Shown here in pieces: positions 46,902 through 59,797 of a DNA stretch of 64,000 nt. The position numbers and the translations under genes are program-made. The notes under the pieces were generated by a model that ran no database searches, was not told the origin of the DNA, and saw only the letters and a program-made list of their open reading frames with translations. This stretch comes from Apium graveolens. Taxonomy: Eukaryota > Streptophyta > Magnoliopsida > Apiales > Apiaceae. The stretch is taken from positions 61,073,956 to 61,137,955 of the forward strand of contig NC_133653.1 of assembly GCF_009905375.1 (NCBI RefSeq), in the 5' to 3' direction. Within the stretch, counting starts at the first letter, position 1. Every line of letters starts with the position of its first letter.

Positions 46902-49103
46902 TCACAAAGACCACTAATGGTTAGTTTTAAGGACCTAGACTTGCTTGGATCCTTTGGCCTTATTAAATTTGTTAGCATTTGCAGCGGATTTAATATCAGA
47001 GTTTATGCTAACATGCTATTTATCAGAACTTAAATCGGACTTTGCATCAGATTTTACACTAGAAGGAATTAAAGTAACTTTCTTCAAAGAAGGTTTTATC
47101 TAATAATAATCATAGTACAAACTATGATATTCCTTATAAGTATAAATGGAATGCCATATACTACCACAATGAAAACAAGGATTTTGTGGCTTAAATCTAA
47201 CAGATTGACTCTTAACTCATGATTTAGGAGGTAAAGAGTTTATATTCTTATTCTTCCTGCAAAACAAAGCAAGATGGTTAGAGTTTCCACAATTATAACA
47301 TTTCTTTCTAGGAGCATTAGGAACAGGCATATAATTATTACTTTTATTCACACCTTCATTTCCATTCCTATTTTTCTTAGCTGCTTCTACCTTGTTCACA
47401 CTGCTAATCTCTTTCAGCTTATGTTTAAGATACTTCTTTGTCAGTAAGCCTATGTTAACTTCAGCTGGTTTATCCTGTTTTAATTTGTTAGAAGTTGACT
47501 CTGTCTCAACTTCTGTCTCAGTATCTTTCATCTTTTCAGAATCAGAATTTACAATTTTAGCTACAAACTTAACAGGATTTACCTTTGGCTTAGTAGTCTG
47601 TTTAAAAATAATTGGCTCAATTTGTTCAGTTCCTTTTTCACTTTTATCATCTCCATAACCTAAGCCCTCTTTCCAGTTTCCACTACTTAGCAAATTCTGA
47701 GTTGTTCTGCGAGAGTTAGTCCAAGTCCTGATAATCTCTTTTTCCTTTTCTAACTCAGTTTTTAGAGATTTATTCATTTTTAACATTTCATCTCTAACAT
47801 AAAAGACATCATCTCTTTCTTTCTGAGTTTGATGGAACATGGCTAACTCTTTTTTTCAATAATTATTCCTCTTTTTAAAAGCAAGATTTTCAAAAGTTAA
47901 TCTTTCACATGTTAAAGTTTGATCTCTATAGCTAATAAACATGTTTTTAAGATATAATCTCAACTCAGTAATATCATCAGTATGAAAAGCATAAGTTGTT
48001 TGAGGTACCTTTAATTCAGCAGCATCAGAACTGCTATCAGCATTTGCCATCAAGGCATAGTTCTCCTCATCTTCAGAATCTGAAGTGTCTGTCCAGCTTT
48101 TCTTCTTTGTGACAAGAGCCTTGCCTTTGTCACTCTTTCCTTTCTTGCAACCAGGAGATATGTGGCCTTTCTCACCACAGTTGTAGCATTTGACATTCGA
48201 GTAATCTCCTCTGTCAGACTTTCCTACTTTGTCTTCAGATTTTCTAAATCCCTTCTTATCAGAACTTCCACTTTTCCTGGAAAATTTATTTCCCCTTCTA
48301 AATTTCTTGTAGGCTATCTTTGTGATACCCTTCACCATAAGAGCACACAATTTCATCATCTCTTCATCAGCATCTACTTCAGGTAGACTTTCAGTTTCTG
48401 AATCATCATCATCAGTACTTGATGATTCTGAATCAGACTTTATGATGAGAGCCTTTCCTTTGCCTTTCTTTGAGACAGCCACTTTGGGGAATTCCTCCTC
48501 AGCCTTAAGAGCAACTGTCCTTGACTTTCTTCCATGTCTCTTGCTTCTTTGATCCATCTCAAGTTCAAGAGTCTTAAGCATACCATAAATTTTATCAAGA
48601 GTAGTTTCATCAAGAGCATAGTTGTCTCTTATAATAGTTGACTTCAAATCCCAACTTTCAGGAGGAGCTAAAAGGAATTTAAGATTTGAATCTTCAAGAT
48701 CATATTCCTTATCCACCACTGACAGATCATTCAAGAGTTTGACAAATATGTCATATAAACCAGTTAATGACTCATCAGGTTTTGAGTCAAAGTGCTCATA
48801 CTCTTGAGTGAGTATAGTCCTCCTGTTCTTCTTGATTGCATCAATTCCAGGGCATCTTGTCTCCAAGGCATCCCATTTCTCCTTTGTAGTCTTGCAGTGA
48901 ATTATCCTGTTTGACATGACATTATCAATGGCACTATACAGCAAATGCCTTACCTTTGCATCCTTGGCAATAGATGAGATATCTTGAGCTGTATACTCAC
49001 TTTTCTCCTTTGGTACGGTCTTTGTTGGGTGATCTGCAGCTACAACAGAGAGCTTGGTTGGCTTATGTGGTCCTTCATTAATTCTGTCAAGGTATTCTGG
49101 ATC

Positions 49104-49108
49104 TGTAG
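49104..49108. repeat. Target-site duplication of the solo LTR, left (TGTAG)
   Basis: TGTAG is repeated at 53150-53154, immediately outside the other end of the solo LTR. Confidence 0.88.
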
Positions 49109-49356
49109 TGTAACACCCCTAGATCCGGGGTCGGGAATCCGGGTCGTCACGGTCTTTCTTTCCACAATATCACTTCACTTAATTATAATAAATAACCTTA
49201 TGCTATGACCCCACACTAACACACACCACAACCCGTTATAGTCTCAGAGATGAAATTGAAATAAGTATAAGTCCTTGAATCCACAATTTAAAAGTTATTA
49301 CAACCCAAAATGATTACTTGATAAATTTACAGTTAATTGCCATTATCTGCCACAAG

Positions 49357-49503
49357 TTATAATAATACAATATTTGGTTCCCAAAAGTAGAATGCCTGAT
49401 CTACCAATAGATCTACCTCTGCAGCTATAGCAGCTACAACATCAATGGGAAGACGCGGGACGCTTCCCACGCGCTTGCGTTGGGTCTGCTTGAGTCTGGC
49501 CAT
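49357..49503 (-). other. Small frame in solo LTR starting MARLKQTQRKRVG (48 codons), doubtful
   Basis: A 48-codon frame near the end of the LTR (R/U5 side in its own orientation). Its first 13 residues, MARLKQTQRKRVG, differ at four positions from the first 13 residues of histone H3. The rest (PIDVVAAIAAEVDLLVDQAF) is not histone-like. It may be chance, or the start of a leader peptide. There is no evidence that it is translated. Confidence 0.2.
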
Positions 49504-50841
49504 CTTTCCTAACTGTTGTTGTGCGATGAAGAAATGAAGCAAGAGTGAGCATTACAGCTCGCAAGATAATATATAGTGTAGACAATAATGCAAGTATCTA
49601 AATGGATAACTTACTAGAATCCCTTATCAAGTGTAAGGTAATTACTTACTGGATATAAGCTTAAAGGAAGATGAATTTACCAATTACTTCACTATACTTA
49701 TACCATTTTTAGAAATCTACTTGAACTACTACTATTCAAAGTATAATGAGTTTCAAAAGGTCATCCCATAGATGAGACCACAAGTTAAAACTTGAATAGA
49801 TTCAATCTTTGAAATATTTTTAAAGGAAATGAAGTTACGAGATACTTCATTCAATGGGAACACCATTAAAACTATTGGACCCTGTCAATGCTTCGGCAAC
49901 CACCCATTCGTAGCCTTTCGATCGAAATGCTACGGGTAGTGTTGCAGAATTATCCAACTGGATGATGAACTCATTACGGGAGTTTGTCGCGCCAGGAAGA
50001 CCACTTACGATGATCAGTCGCAGTAGTACAACCCCACCATTTTCTACATGTAGAGGAGAACCTGTCGGATTTACTTGTCAACCGAACACTGGACTCCTAA
50101 GGAATGGACCGTCTTAGCGGAACTTCCAGGCCATTTGGGCCAATATAATTAGGCTGGGCCGGCGCCACTCGACCACTTACGCCACTCCTAGTTCAGATGA
50201 AATCCATGACTCTGAAACGTAAAGCTCGTCCCCACTTTCCCCAAGTAGAAACTTGTTGATACGGCTCCACCAAGAAGTCGTATCTAGTTGGAAAGGAAAA
50301 CTCACCGATATTTCCCAGGCGATGCCTGTTAATGGATTAACTTGTTCCAAGAATTTTACTTCCCGAGTATTGGGTAAGTAATCAAAACTCTTTTCTCAAA
50401 ATAGCAACCTGGTTGCGAATATAAAACACACCACAGAGCCGGATCCCTCAGGTTTTGAGCGAATATTTAAATCCCCTTTGAAAGGAAGATCTTAAATATA
50501 TAAAAAAATGAGTTTTGAGGTCCGCTCTAACTTTTAAAATCATTTTGAAGGCTCGCAAACATTTTTAAGAATGTTTGGAGTAATGCTGATTTAATGAAAT
50601 AAATCAGTCCCGATTTATTAGAAAATATCCGAATATTATTATTTAAATAATATTCTCTTAAAGAATAATCTTTATAAAAATAATTGAAGTAGAAGTTGTA
50701 AAACTTATACTTGAAATGAATATTAAATAACCAAAGATATACTTATACGAAAGTAATATCTTTATTTGAATAATCAAAAGTAAGTTTGATCATCGACACA
50801 TTATTCTTTAATAAAATAAAGAATATTATTTAGTAAATAAT

Positions 50842-51010
50842 CGGAGTCATAAGTCCTCGAATGAATATTCAATAATAATATTCATAAATAAATTAAGCGG
50901 AGTCATAAGTCCTCGAATGAATATTTAAAATAATATTCATTAATAAATTAAACGGAGTCATATGTCCTCGAATGAATATTCAAAATAATATTCATTAACA
51001 AAATAAAGTT
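50842..51010. repeat. Three-copy 55-56 bp tandem repeat in the solo LTR
   Basis: Units begin with CGGAGTCATA at 50842, 50898 and 50953, each followed by AGTCCTCGAATGAATATT or TGTCCTCGAATGAATATT and an AT-rich tail. The copies differ by a few bases. Confidence 0.85.
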
Positions 51011-51052
51011 ATCGAATGAACCTTACTTGATTCATAGTTTTAAAAACTATTC

Positions 51053-51056
51053 CTAT

Positions 51057-51104
<48 letters not shown>
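51053..51104. repeat. (TA)n microsatellite
   Basis: About 50 bases of nearly pure TA, within the solo LTR just after the tandem repeat. Confidence 0.95.
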
Positions 51105-53149
51105 CTCGGGAGCATCGACTCCCGGTTTTAGAAAAATGTTCACCTTTGGGTCCCCTATACTAAGGGTATATGCAAATTACCGCTTATCTCTAGCATAGGT
51201 ATTATCAACTGAATCAGCAGATATATGTATCAAGAATACAAAACGGGCATGCATATATACCATATCACATGCTACAATATATCGCAAGAATTTTCTAAAT
51301 AACTATTATGCATCTATCACAAGATAAAGCATGTACAATGTATACATCACAACAACAGTATAACGGATAGAAAACTTGCATGAGTGACTGGGGATTACAA
51401 ATGGCTTGGGACGAGTCTGGTAACCTATAAACAACATATAAGTTGGTATTAAACCAAAGTCACTTATAAATCTATAATTTAACCAATTTAGACTCTAACG
51501 CTCGCTTTGCGCTTACTGATTCTCTTAAGTCACTCGAGTACCCTCGGCTCCACCATTTTTAATAAATTAACGATTAAGAGTTTTAAGGCGATTCTTTCGC
51601 GAGTGTCTTACCAACTGCCTAATACACTTTACATAATTGTTTCATACTCCAATTAGTCCTTTTAGGTCTTTAACCTATGTTTCAAAGTAAGGCGAGGGGT
51701 AATGGTTCGTTCGCGAAACGTCGTTACTTAAAACGGTCGTTTCTCCTAAACCGTACATCGGAATCAAACGAACTACATATCAAAACGAAGCTCGTAACAT
51801 GAACTATCTAATCATGGCATTGGTCAAAACCTAGCAGTGAGTTCACGGGTCCTAATGTTAAGAACAAAAACAGCCTAAAGTAAATCGGACATTACGACGG
51901 CTATGTTTACGCGATTACCCAAATTTAAACCACTCCAAATCATCTCACAATCAACTCACAATCAACATCCCAACCAAACTCCATCCATACTTCATCATAA
52001 CAGCCCCCAACATCTCCATATTATCAATTTATACTATTCTTAAACATGAATTTAAACTACACTTAAGTTCATTAATCAACAATCCAAGAATTACCACTCC
52101 AAAAACTTCACAAAACCAACTAATCTCTACATTCACAACAAACAAGCCTCTCATGAATTATAACAACAAACCTAAACCTAATTACTCAAATAAAATTAGA
52201 AACCTTCCTTGGAGAGTGGAGAATCAAGTAACTAGCTTGGAATCACCCTTAAAAGTCTTTATCCAAGCTTAATCTAAACAAAAACTCAAGAACAAAAATT
52301 TTAGTTCTTGAAAAACACTATTCACCATCTTCTTCCATAATTTTTAGGAAGAGATTGTGAATGATTTAGGAGCTCAAACTTGTAGGATATCTATATCTAT
52401 GCATAAGGAGTCTTGGATAATTACCTTGCTAATTAACAAAGCTTGGAACTAGGATTTTGATTTTTCTTTCTTTGGAAAAGAAGAAAAGCCGAGAGCTTTG
52501 ATGAAGAAGATGAAATAATTTTGTGTTTTTGGTGAAAATGAAATGTTTTGGCTTGGTTGGTTGACATTTTGATTTGTTTTATTTTGTTACCTTTTACCAT
52601 GGTAACTTTTGTGTGGTTCTAATTCAACCAACAACAAACTTTGATTGGTCATGCTTATGTCACCATGTGATGTCACCCTCCCTCCTTTGTCCTCTTCTTA
52701 TTGGTTTGATGACATCATCCCCACTAACCTCTTTGATTAGCTTTTAATTATTTGGCTAATGACCGCTGATCTGTTATACGGTTCGCTTAACTTTCATTTT
52801 CGTTTATCGTTTGAGGGATCATACCCGGGATCTTATTACTTAGGTTCCCTTAACCTTTCTCAATACATTATATTCCTTTTATGATCCTCTCTTAAAATCC
52901 TTGAATTTAAATCCTTTTTATCCTGTTACCTTATACTCAATTCTTTCGATATCTGGTGGATTTTTGGGAAAAATCAAAAGGTTCAAATTTGGATTCTGAC
53001 GATCTTTACATACACTTATATATCATAAAGAGTACTATTACGATCTCAGAATAACAATAAAAGAACCTCTACATAGTGTGGCATAAAAAGTTTTCTTATT
53101 CAGCAATATCAGCAAAAACACTATTCATAAGAATTTTGGGGTTATTACA

Positions 53150-53154
53150 TGTAG
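53150..53154. repeat. Target-site duplication of the solo LTR, right (TGTAG)
   Basis: Partner of 49104-49108. Confidence 0.88.
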
Positions 53155-53348
53155 CTTCCAGAAACATAGCCATCTTCACTTTCCATGTGGGATACTCAGA
53201 AGGTCTCAGCAAGGGAACCCTAAGAGTCCCATATCGACTGTGGGTTTGAGACTTTGGAGTTTCTTCAGTTTTGGCGGGCTTGGTTGGATTTTCTGCTTCT
53301 TCAAACATGATTATTTTGGATCTTTACTGTATGTGTGTTAACAGAAAA

Positions 53349-53360
53349 GCTCTGATACCA
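53349..53360 (-). other. Primer binding site of C2
   Basis: The minus strand reads TGGTATCAGAGC, two bases from the 5' LTR; initiator tRNA-Met type. Confidence 0.92.
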
Positions 53361-53362
53361 CT

Positions 53363-53928
53363 TGTTAGGTCATACAACACTATAGAAGGGGGTTGAATAC
53401 AGTGTAGAATACAATCAAATCAATTTCGAACACAAGTAACAGAAAACAGATGTATTCGATATAATAAACTCTGTTACAATGGAACTGTCCTCTCTCAGTG
53501 ATGAACAAATATCACGAGAGCTGCTAGGTTACAATGTATGATCTTCTCGATAATGATAACACATATAGTGTAAACCTATGTCTGTGTTTATATAGTACAC
53601 AGTTACAAGATAACTTCTAATTGATATGGAATATAATTCTGTCTCCTAAAATATATCAATCAGATATCTTATATAATTCTTCTAGTCCTCTAACTCTTTC
53701 CTTGCATATCTTCTTCTGTATTAGTCTCGATCTTCTACTGTTAATCAGCTTCCTTTCTTAACTGTAAGTCCTCTCGTACTTAAGTTCTGATATGACCTTA
53801 AGTCCAGATATGACATTAAGTCTTGACTTCCAGTAAGTACTGATTCTAGTAAGAACTGATATTTCCTGTTAAGATCTGAAAACTAAACATGAAACATATT
53901 AGACATGACATCTCAAATATATCCAACA
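53363..53928 (-). repeat. 5' LTR of C2 (566 bp)
   Basis: TGTTAGGTCATAC...ATCCAACA, matching 37674-38233. GAAGGGGGTTGAAT lies near the U5 end (53384-53397). Its outer end abuts the target duplication AGAAC at 53929-53933. Confidence 0.93.
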
Positions 53929-53933
53929 AGAAC
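53929..53933. repeat. Target-site duplication of C2, right (AGAAC)
   Basis: Partner of 37669-37673. Confidence 0.88.
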
Positions 53934-56181
53934 TAAATAAGAAAAGGAGTGGAATCAAAAGGATGATGAAGAAATTTTATAAAATAGTCCAGGATATAAG
54001 CAAGTTGTGAACGTCAGCTGTGTCAGAACTGATAGGAGAATGAAGTGAAACGCCGATAATTGAAGATAGAAATTTTATTCAAAGAATGCGTGTAAATGGG
54101 GGAGATTAAACCAAGGTATTAGCGGTGAAGTGTTAAAGAATAACGTTACAATGAATCTCATATCGGAATTCTTTAGAATTAAAGCAAGGCCCTGAAGGTT
54201 CTAACAAATGATTTACCGAGGTTACCTCGGGAAATAAGGTAAGAATTTCTTATTGGGTATTGCACAGAGTGGAGCTGGTGTCAAAAGTCCTGTATCGTAT
54301 TACCCAGTAGGAATGAGATATTGAGTAAAGGAAAAACTTCAGAAATGTGGAATGAAAGAATTAGGTAATAAAGAGTACTTCGCGCCATACATAAAAGGGA
54401 TCATGAAGAAAAGAGAATAGAGGTATGAAGTCACGCATTGGTTATCAGAAATTGTAAGTCTGAAAAATAAATGAACAAAGTGTATAAGGAATAATTGGAT
54501 AGTGTAATTGTATTTATTAATAACCTCCTCGCCCATTCAAGAACTAAGGAAGACCAAGTTGAACACCTGAAGATATGCATGTGAAGGGTGAAAGATTAGC
54601 AATTGCGTTCTAAGCTTCAAAGATATGAACTCTGGCTATAATTAATTATGAGCTACGGAAGTATGGTTAATTACCAACCAAGCAAGATCCATTCAGAGAC
54701 AGATGTCTTGAGTAAGAAAAGAAAGAGTGAATATCACTAAGATTGCTGGGGAGTGGATAAAGGAATTGGAAAAGTTAGGAATTGAAGAACAGGTTTTGAT
54801 CCAGTTTCTAAGTGATGCTGATACTCACTTTGTTGTTAGATATCAAAGGTGGTATTAATATAGATGATTGATGTTGACTTCAGTATGGAATGTTGTGAGC
54901 ATCAAAGTTCATATTGATATCTAATTTGATATGACAACAAAATAAGTATTAGTACCAAGAATTCGGTTTTGAATAAAGTTATGATTCATTCCATTCCAAA
55001 CTAATATTTCCTTTCAGATAGTAAAGGATTTTCGCTCGATGAACACACTTGATAGTGATTGAAAAGAAATTGAAGTATACTACAAAGTGGTGAATTAAAT
55101 GCAATTGTCGAGATTTTCCTTTAATTTTTAGTTTTGAATAGATTTAGAACATTTCGAAGCATTAGACACCATGGGTTCAGTATATCTGGTGCAAACGGAT
55201 TGAAAGTACAAGAGACCAGCTAAAGGTTCTCGAATACGATTGAAAACGATTATAGGCCAGACTAACCGAGCAGAAGGAGACGTGAAAAGTAAAGTAGGAT
55301 AGTCAGGGAAAATGGAAGGTTCATGAACACAAATTATTAGAATTAGAAAGAGAAGCAGAATGGTATAAATTAAGTTAGTCTATTGAGACAATGAGATAGA
55401 TAGAATAATTACGAATGAGTTGACCTTGTTGTTACAAGCATAACGAGTTCATAAGATGTTCAAATGTATATGACTAAGAAGCGTAATTTAACTCCCTATG
55501 TATAAAATGAAGGTTGATTCAGCTTACGTGAGTAACAGATAAATTTGATGTCGGTAAGAGACCGTTGAGTTGTGACTAAAGTGATGAGACCTGAGAAATT
55601 ATAAGAAAGGTAATTGGAAAAATATCATAGCCAACGTCAAAAATCAAATACGCCATGATCTCAGTACATCATTTGCAGATGAAGAAGAAGATTACGGGAA
55701 CGATTAAAGAGCTCTGAATGCGATGGGAAGCGATTACAAATTAGGTTATTTGAGTGAAGAAACATATGGGGACGAAGTTCAACAATGAGTAACAGTTGAA
55801 AACGTTCATGAGCACGAATTATTAGATTTAGAAATAAAAAGAAAAATTTACATGCGTTATGTTGATCTTTTTGAGGCTGTAAAATAAGCTGGATAAGTGG
55901 AAATGAGTTGGCTTCACCGTCATATGTATAGCAGATTAATAGGGTGTTTATATGTGCATACTCAGGAAAAGTAAATTTACCTCCATTTTATATAAGATGA
56001 AGGCTTGAGTGGAGATATACGAGTAACTAGTAAAATGATGTTATCAGGAGGCTATTAAGGAATAACTGATATGGTATGTTAAAATTATAAGGTTGAGAGA
56101 TTCACCTAAGAAGATGAAAGTGATATACTTGAAAAGTATCAGTATTATTCCTTAGTGTGATTCTGAGGACAGAATCCTTTT
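53934..56181 (+). pseudogene. Decayed RT / RNase H / integrase-side interior of G
   Basis: Plus-strand relics in three frames. At about 54200-54360 are DLPRLPREIR and VSKVLYRIT, which fit the ELPGLPP... and SKAPYRMAP blocks at the start of gypsy RT. At about 54550-54580 is EDQVEHLKI (the EHLR block of RT). At 54675-54800 are YQPSKIHSETDVLSKK and GEWIKELEKLGIEEQ, which fit the RNase H end (NYHPGKANVVADALSRK type) and the block after it. The short spacing means that several hundred bases of RT and RNase H are deleted. From 54850 to 56150, where integrase should lie, I recognise no domain. Stops are frequent throughout. Confidence 0.6.
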
Positions 56182-56193
56182 AAGGGGGAAGGA
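56182..56193 (+). other. Polypurine tract of G
   Basis: AAGGGGGAAGGA directly before the right LTR. Confidence 0.85.
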
Positions 56194-59100
56194 TGTAACA
56201 TCCGGGAAATATCGTGTAATTATTTGTATCAATAAATGATTATTATGTGAATATTATATGAATTTTTGGTGAATTATCTGATGATTGATAATAATATTTT
56301 GATGTTTGTATATAATAAAATGTGAGTATGTTAATTTTAATATGTCTAGAATAAAATATAGATAACTAAGGTATTCTTTTGGTAATTTATGGAGTGTTAT
56401 ATGATTTTATAATGATTTATGAATTTATTAATTATTTTCTGAGTAATTACAAAATTATTTTATAAAGCCGGGAATCGTCCGACTTCAACCATTTTTTTTA
56501 CGTTTTTACAACCCGAAACTCTTCCAAAAACTCCTTCCTAACCTAATCTGATAATTCTGAACATTTTCCGTATTTTGACTTTTTCGATCTGGGATACGGT
56601 TTGACCCGTACGAGTCCCGGCGTAAAATTTTCAATACGCTAATCATTTTTATGGACTGATAAAGCCCGTATTTTCGAAAGACAGGATAATGTTACCTTAT
56701 TTTCATATAAAGTATTTTACAAGAAGCCCGGTTTTAGTAATTATCCAAAACAGGTATCGAATTGGATCATTTTTGCAGTTACGTAGCGGCTAAGTAACCT
56801 ATTTATCGATCCAATACGATCCAACTGGTATTATTTTTATGTAACTATAAATATCAATTATCCATTATTTAATTATTATTTAATTATACAAAAATCAGAA
56901 AAATATTTTAAAAATCAGGAAATTCTTTGAAAAATTGATCTTGATGTTCTTGAGAATCAAACTCGAATTTGAAGGTGATGCCGACTTCGGATTTTGATGT
57001 TCTAGTAACCAAAACGATGCCCTCGATCTGTTCTTCCATAATCCATCATCACAATCATCAAACGATAGGTAAATTTTTAATTGGTAATTTTAGGGTTTAT
57101 GAGCAATTTGGGTGTTTTTGAATTACTGATTCCTGGGTTATGAAACTTGTATGAATAGTTTCCTTATCTTCTCTAGATGATTTTGCATATTTTTGTGTAA
57201 TTTTTCTATTGCTAAAACGGTGATTTATGTTCTTGGGTTCTTGACCCGTTTTTGAATCGGGTTTGAAGAAATTATGGCCTAGTTGATGATTGTTGTCAAA
57301 ATTTGAACCCACGAATGAATTGTGTGTGTTGTGAGTTTTAATTCCGTGTAAAAACCTCGAGTTTTCGTTTCGATTTTGGGGGGGAGGTGCTCGCCGCCGG
57401 AGCCGCGGCTGTTGCAGCCGGAGAAGACGATCGCAGAGCTCCGGTTTAACCGGAGTTGCTGCTAAGACGTTGATTTGAGGACGAGGTTGTGGCGAATGAA
57501 CTCCAGATGCGTTGTGGAATCAGTTGCAATGTTTAACCCCGAATTTGGGCTGTGGTTTATTGCCGGAATGGAAGTCCGATGGCCGGACATTATTGCCGGA
57601 ATTTGAAGCCTTCCAGTGACGTGACCCGGCTCTGTTCTTCGTTGACCCGCGTGACCCGGATTTTGACCCGAGTTTGATCCCCAAAACCCCAATTCCCTTT
57701 CCTCAAATCTGTTTCTAGATTTTCCTATTAAAAATAAATCAAAAATCCTATTCTAATTCTAAAAATCAATATTTTTAATTCTAATATTATTTTAAATTCG
57801 AAATTAAATCTTAATTATTTAATTAATTAATTTTAAGTGATAATTAATTATTTAATTAATCAATTAATTTAATTATTAATTGGTTAATTGATTTAATTAA
57901 TTAATATGAATTGATTTAATAATTAGATTTAATTATTTTTTTTTGATTTAAAAATTCCGAAAAATAGTTTCGAGCTTTAAAATATTATTTTAAATTATTT
58001 TCAAGGCTCGATAATTTTTATAAAATTATTTTAAAGTCATATTCGGGTATTCGAACCCAATTATTTAATTATAAAATGATTCGGAGACCCATTTTAATTC
58101 CGAAAAATGTTCAAAAAATCATAATAAATTAACCGTTCGTCCGTTTAATGCGAAATGAACGCCTCTAGACTCAGAAAAATATTCCGATTTTAATAAAAAT
58201 ACTTTTGATACCTAAATTCTTTGATATCAAAAGGGTGTTTATTTTATAAATTAATTCGAGTCAGTTATTTATCCATAAAATACTCTTTTTGACCCAATTT
58301 CAATTATAGATGCAACAAGACCTATCTTTTGACGATTCAACTTATGTGCTACATGAATTACGTGATTATATATTATGTGAATAACATGATTATGTGACTT
58401 ATGTATACGTGTTATGTAAATTGTGAGTCAACCTGTCTTTTAAACGTTATCTGGATGAGATGTGATCCTTATCTGTTATTATCGGGCGGGTAGACGATAG
58501 GGATAAATCTATAGACTAGACAATTATATATTGTCAGTTCATTGAATAGTATTATTTGTAATAGATCCGCATAGTGTGAGATGTTCAAAGCCAGACAGAG
58601 ATTGTAGAAGTAAAGCCTGATAGCGTATAGTAATAAAACGAGTGGATTCAGAATAAAGATAAACCTAAGGGAGTAAATGATAAGAAAGATCAAGTAGCCT
58701 GTTAAGAGAGATACAGATGCAACAGGACTGAGTGATATGGCAGCTAGTTAAAGATCAGAGGATTATCAATTGAGGCAAGTATTCCTTACTTTTCTCGTAA
58801 AATACTGCAAATACTTCATTCCTATTCTAAGTTCAGAATAGTTAACTATTTTATATTTCGCTGCAATTTACTCTTAATTATGCAAGTTCCTTTCATTATT
58901 ATTCTTATGTTATCGATTGTTCTCTTGAGCAAATACCCATTCTTTTGGGTTATTTGTGAACCCTGATTTGGGATGTTTGAGATCAAAATGATTTGACATC
59001 AAAATACTCTACGGGCTGGACGGTTATTATGAGGACCAGTGATAAGCTGGATCCTATGGTCGGGGATGGACCGGACCCTTAGGCCATAGTTGCCTGGGTA

Positions 59101-59797
59101 CCCCATATGTTGGTTGGGTCTATGCAGTTGGGTATAGATCCGCACTGTATCCTGACTGATCAGCAGGTTAGAGTGCATATGTTGGTTTCTAGTGTCCGGT
59201 CTAATTTATTGTTGATCGCCATTAACGGAAATAGTTCATAATTCAGAATCAAACAAAGATTTGATTCTGAGGGATGAAACATTGAAATGTTCACTGTTCT
59301 TTTACAGAAAAATATGATTTATGAATAAAGGCCAATGAGGGCCGATGTTTTGTTCGCTCAACTATTTAATATGTAAAGGCGTTTTTAAAATCATTCAACA
59401 ATCGTTTCCAGGAGCTTCTTTGATCTGATACCTAGAAACCATTTATGATACTTACTGGGCATTTTTGGCTCACTCTTGCTTTGTGAACTCTTATTTCTTT
59501 CAGCATCAAATGAGGGCAAAGTGAATAACTTTTAATAGACAGCAAAAGTGGTGAGATTCCAGTTGAAGAAATTTGGAGGTGTCAGAGTGATCCATACAAG
59601 GAAATTAGTAATGAGGTAATGAAGTTGTATTTAGACAATGTAAATTTTAGAAGGTTAGATTCTTATTTCATACTATAACCTGTAAGCGATCCTGAATAAT
59701 GAGGGGTTATCTGTATATTTATTTTAATATACAGGTTTTTATTATTTAAAGTTGTGTAGTGACACCCAATCTTGACCCTGGATTTGGGGGTGTTACA
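56194..59797 (+). repeat. 3' LTR of G (3604 bp, complete)
   Basis: TGTAACATCCGGG...GGGGTGTTACA. Matches 30911-33769 from 56953 on. The GC-rich patch and its near-palindrome recur at about 57380-57690 and 57439-57455. The first 759 bp have no partner in the window because the left LTR is truncated. Confidence 0.93.

Larger units (their letters stand above)
49109..53149 (-). mobile_element. Solo Ty3-gypsy LTR (4041 bp) inside C2 gag
   Basis: On the plus strand it begins TGTAACACCCCTAGATCCGG and ends GGGGTTATTACA; on the minus strand this is TGTAATAACCCC...GGGGTGTTACA, the usual orientation of plant chromovirus LTRs. Five-base target duplications (TGTAG) flank it. No gag or pol sequence, primer site or purine tract is found inside, so I read it as a solo LTR left by LTR-LTR recombination. 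It contains a 55-56 bp tandem repeat, a TA run and one small frame resembling a histone H3 tail at its start. The ends differ from those of G, so it is another family. Confidence 0.82.
47217..53308 (-). pseudogene. Gag of C2, split by a solo LTR (49109-53149)
   Basis: Start at ATG 53306-53308 (MFEEAENPTKPAKTEETPKS). The first 53 codons reach MAMFLEAT, where the solo LTR is inserted; the frame resumes at 49108 with DPEYLDRINEGPHKP. It then runs through VMSNRIIHCKTTKEKWDALE, the LYDIFVKLLNDLSVVDKEYD block and the first knuckle CYNCGEKGHISPGC (47856-48944). After a short break, 47217-47840 has a coiled stretch and the second knuckle CYNCGNSNHLALFC. C words encode SSD/SD-type units at about 47540, 48020 and 48260. 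Apart from the insertion and one break near 47850 the gene is well preserved. Confidence 0.88.
37674..53928 (-). mobile_element. Ty1-copia element C2 (family C), complete with target duplications
   Basis: LTRs of 560 and 566 bp, primer site, polypurine tract and 5-bp target duplication. Transcript order: gag, protease, integrase, RT, RNase H, 1.5-kb spacer, long accessory ORF, 3' LTR. A solo gypsy LTR interrupts gag. Without it the element is about 12.2 kb. It is the reference copy for family C here and shows that C1 and C3 are two parts of one element. Confidence 0.93.
30911..59797 (+). mobile_element. Ty3-gypsy element G (chromovirus-like), interrupted by C2
   Basis: Plus-strand element with LTRs 30911-33769 (truncated) and 56194-59797, a primer site after the left LTR, a purine tract before the right LTR, and a decayed interior. 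The ends TGTAACATCC...GGGGGTGTTACA and the recognisable RT/RNase H relics support a plant chromovirus (Tekay-like is my guess from the long LTRs and their ends). It sits inside the accessory ORF of C1/C3. The first 759 bp of its left LTR are missing, replaced by B. Confidence 0.85.
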
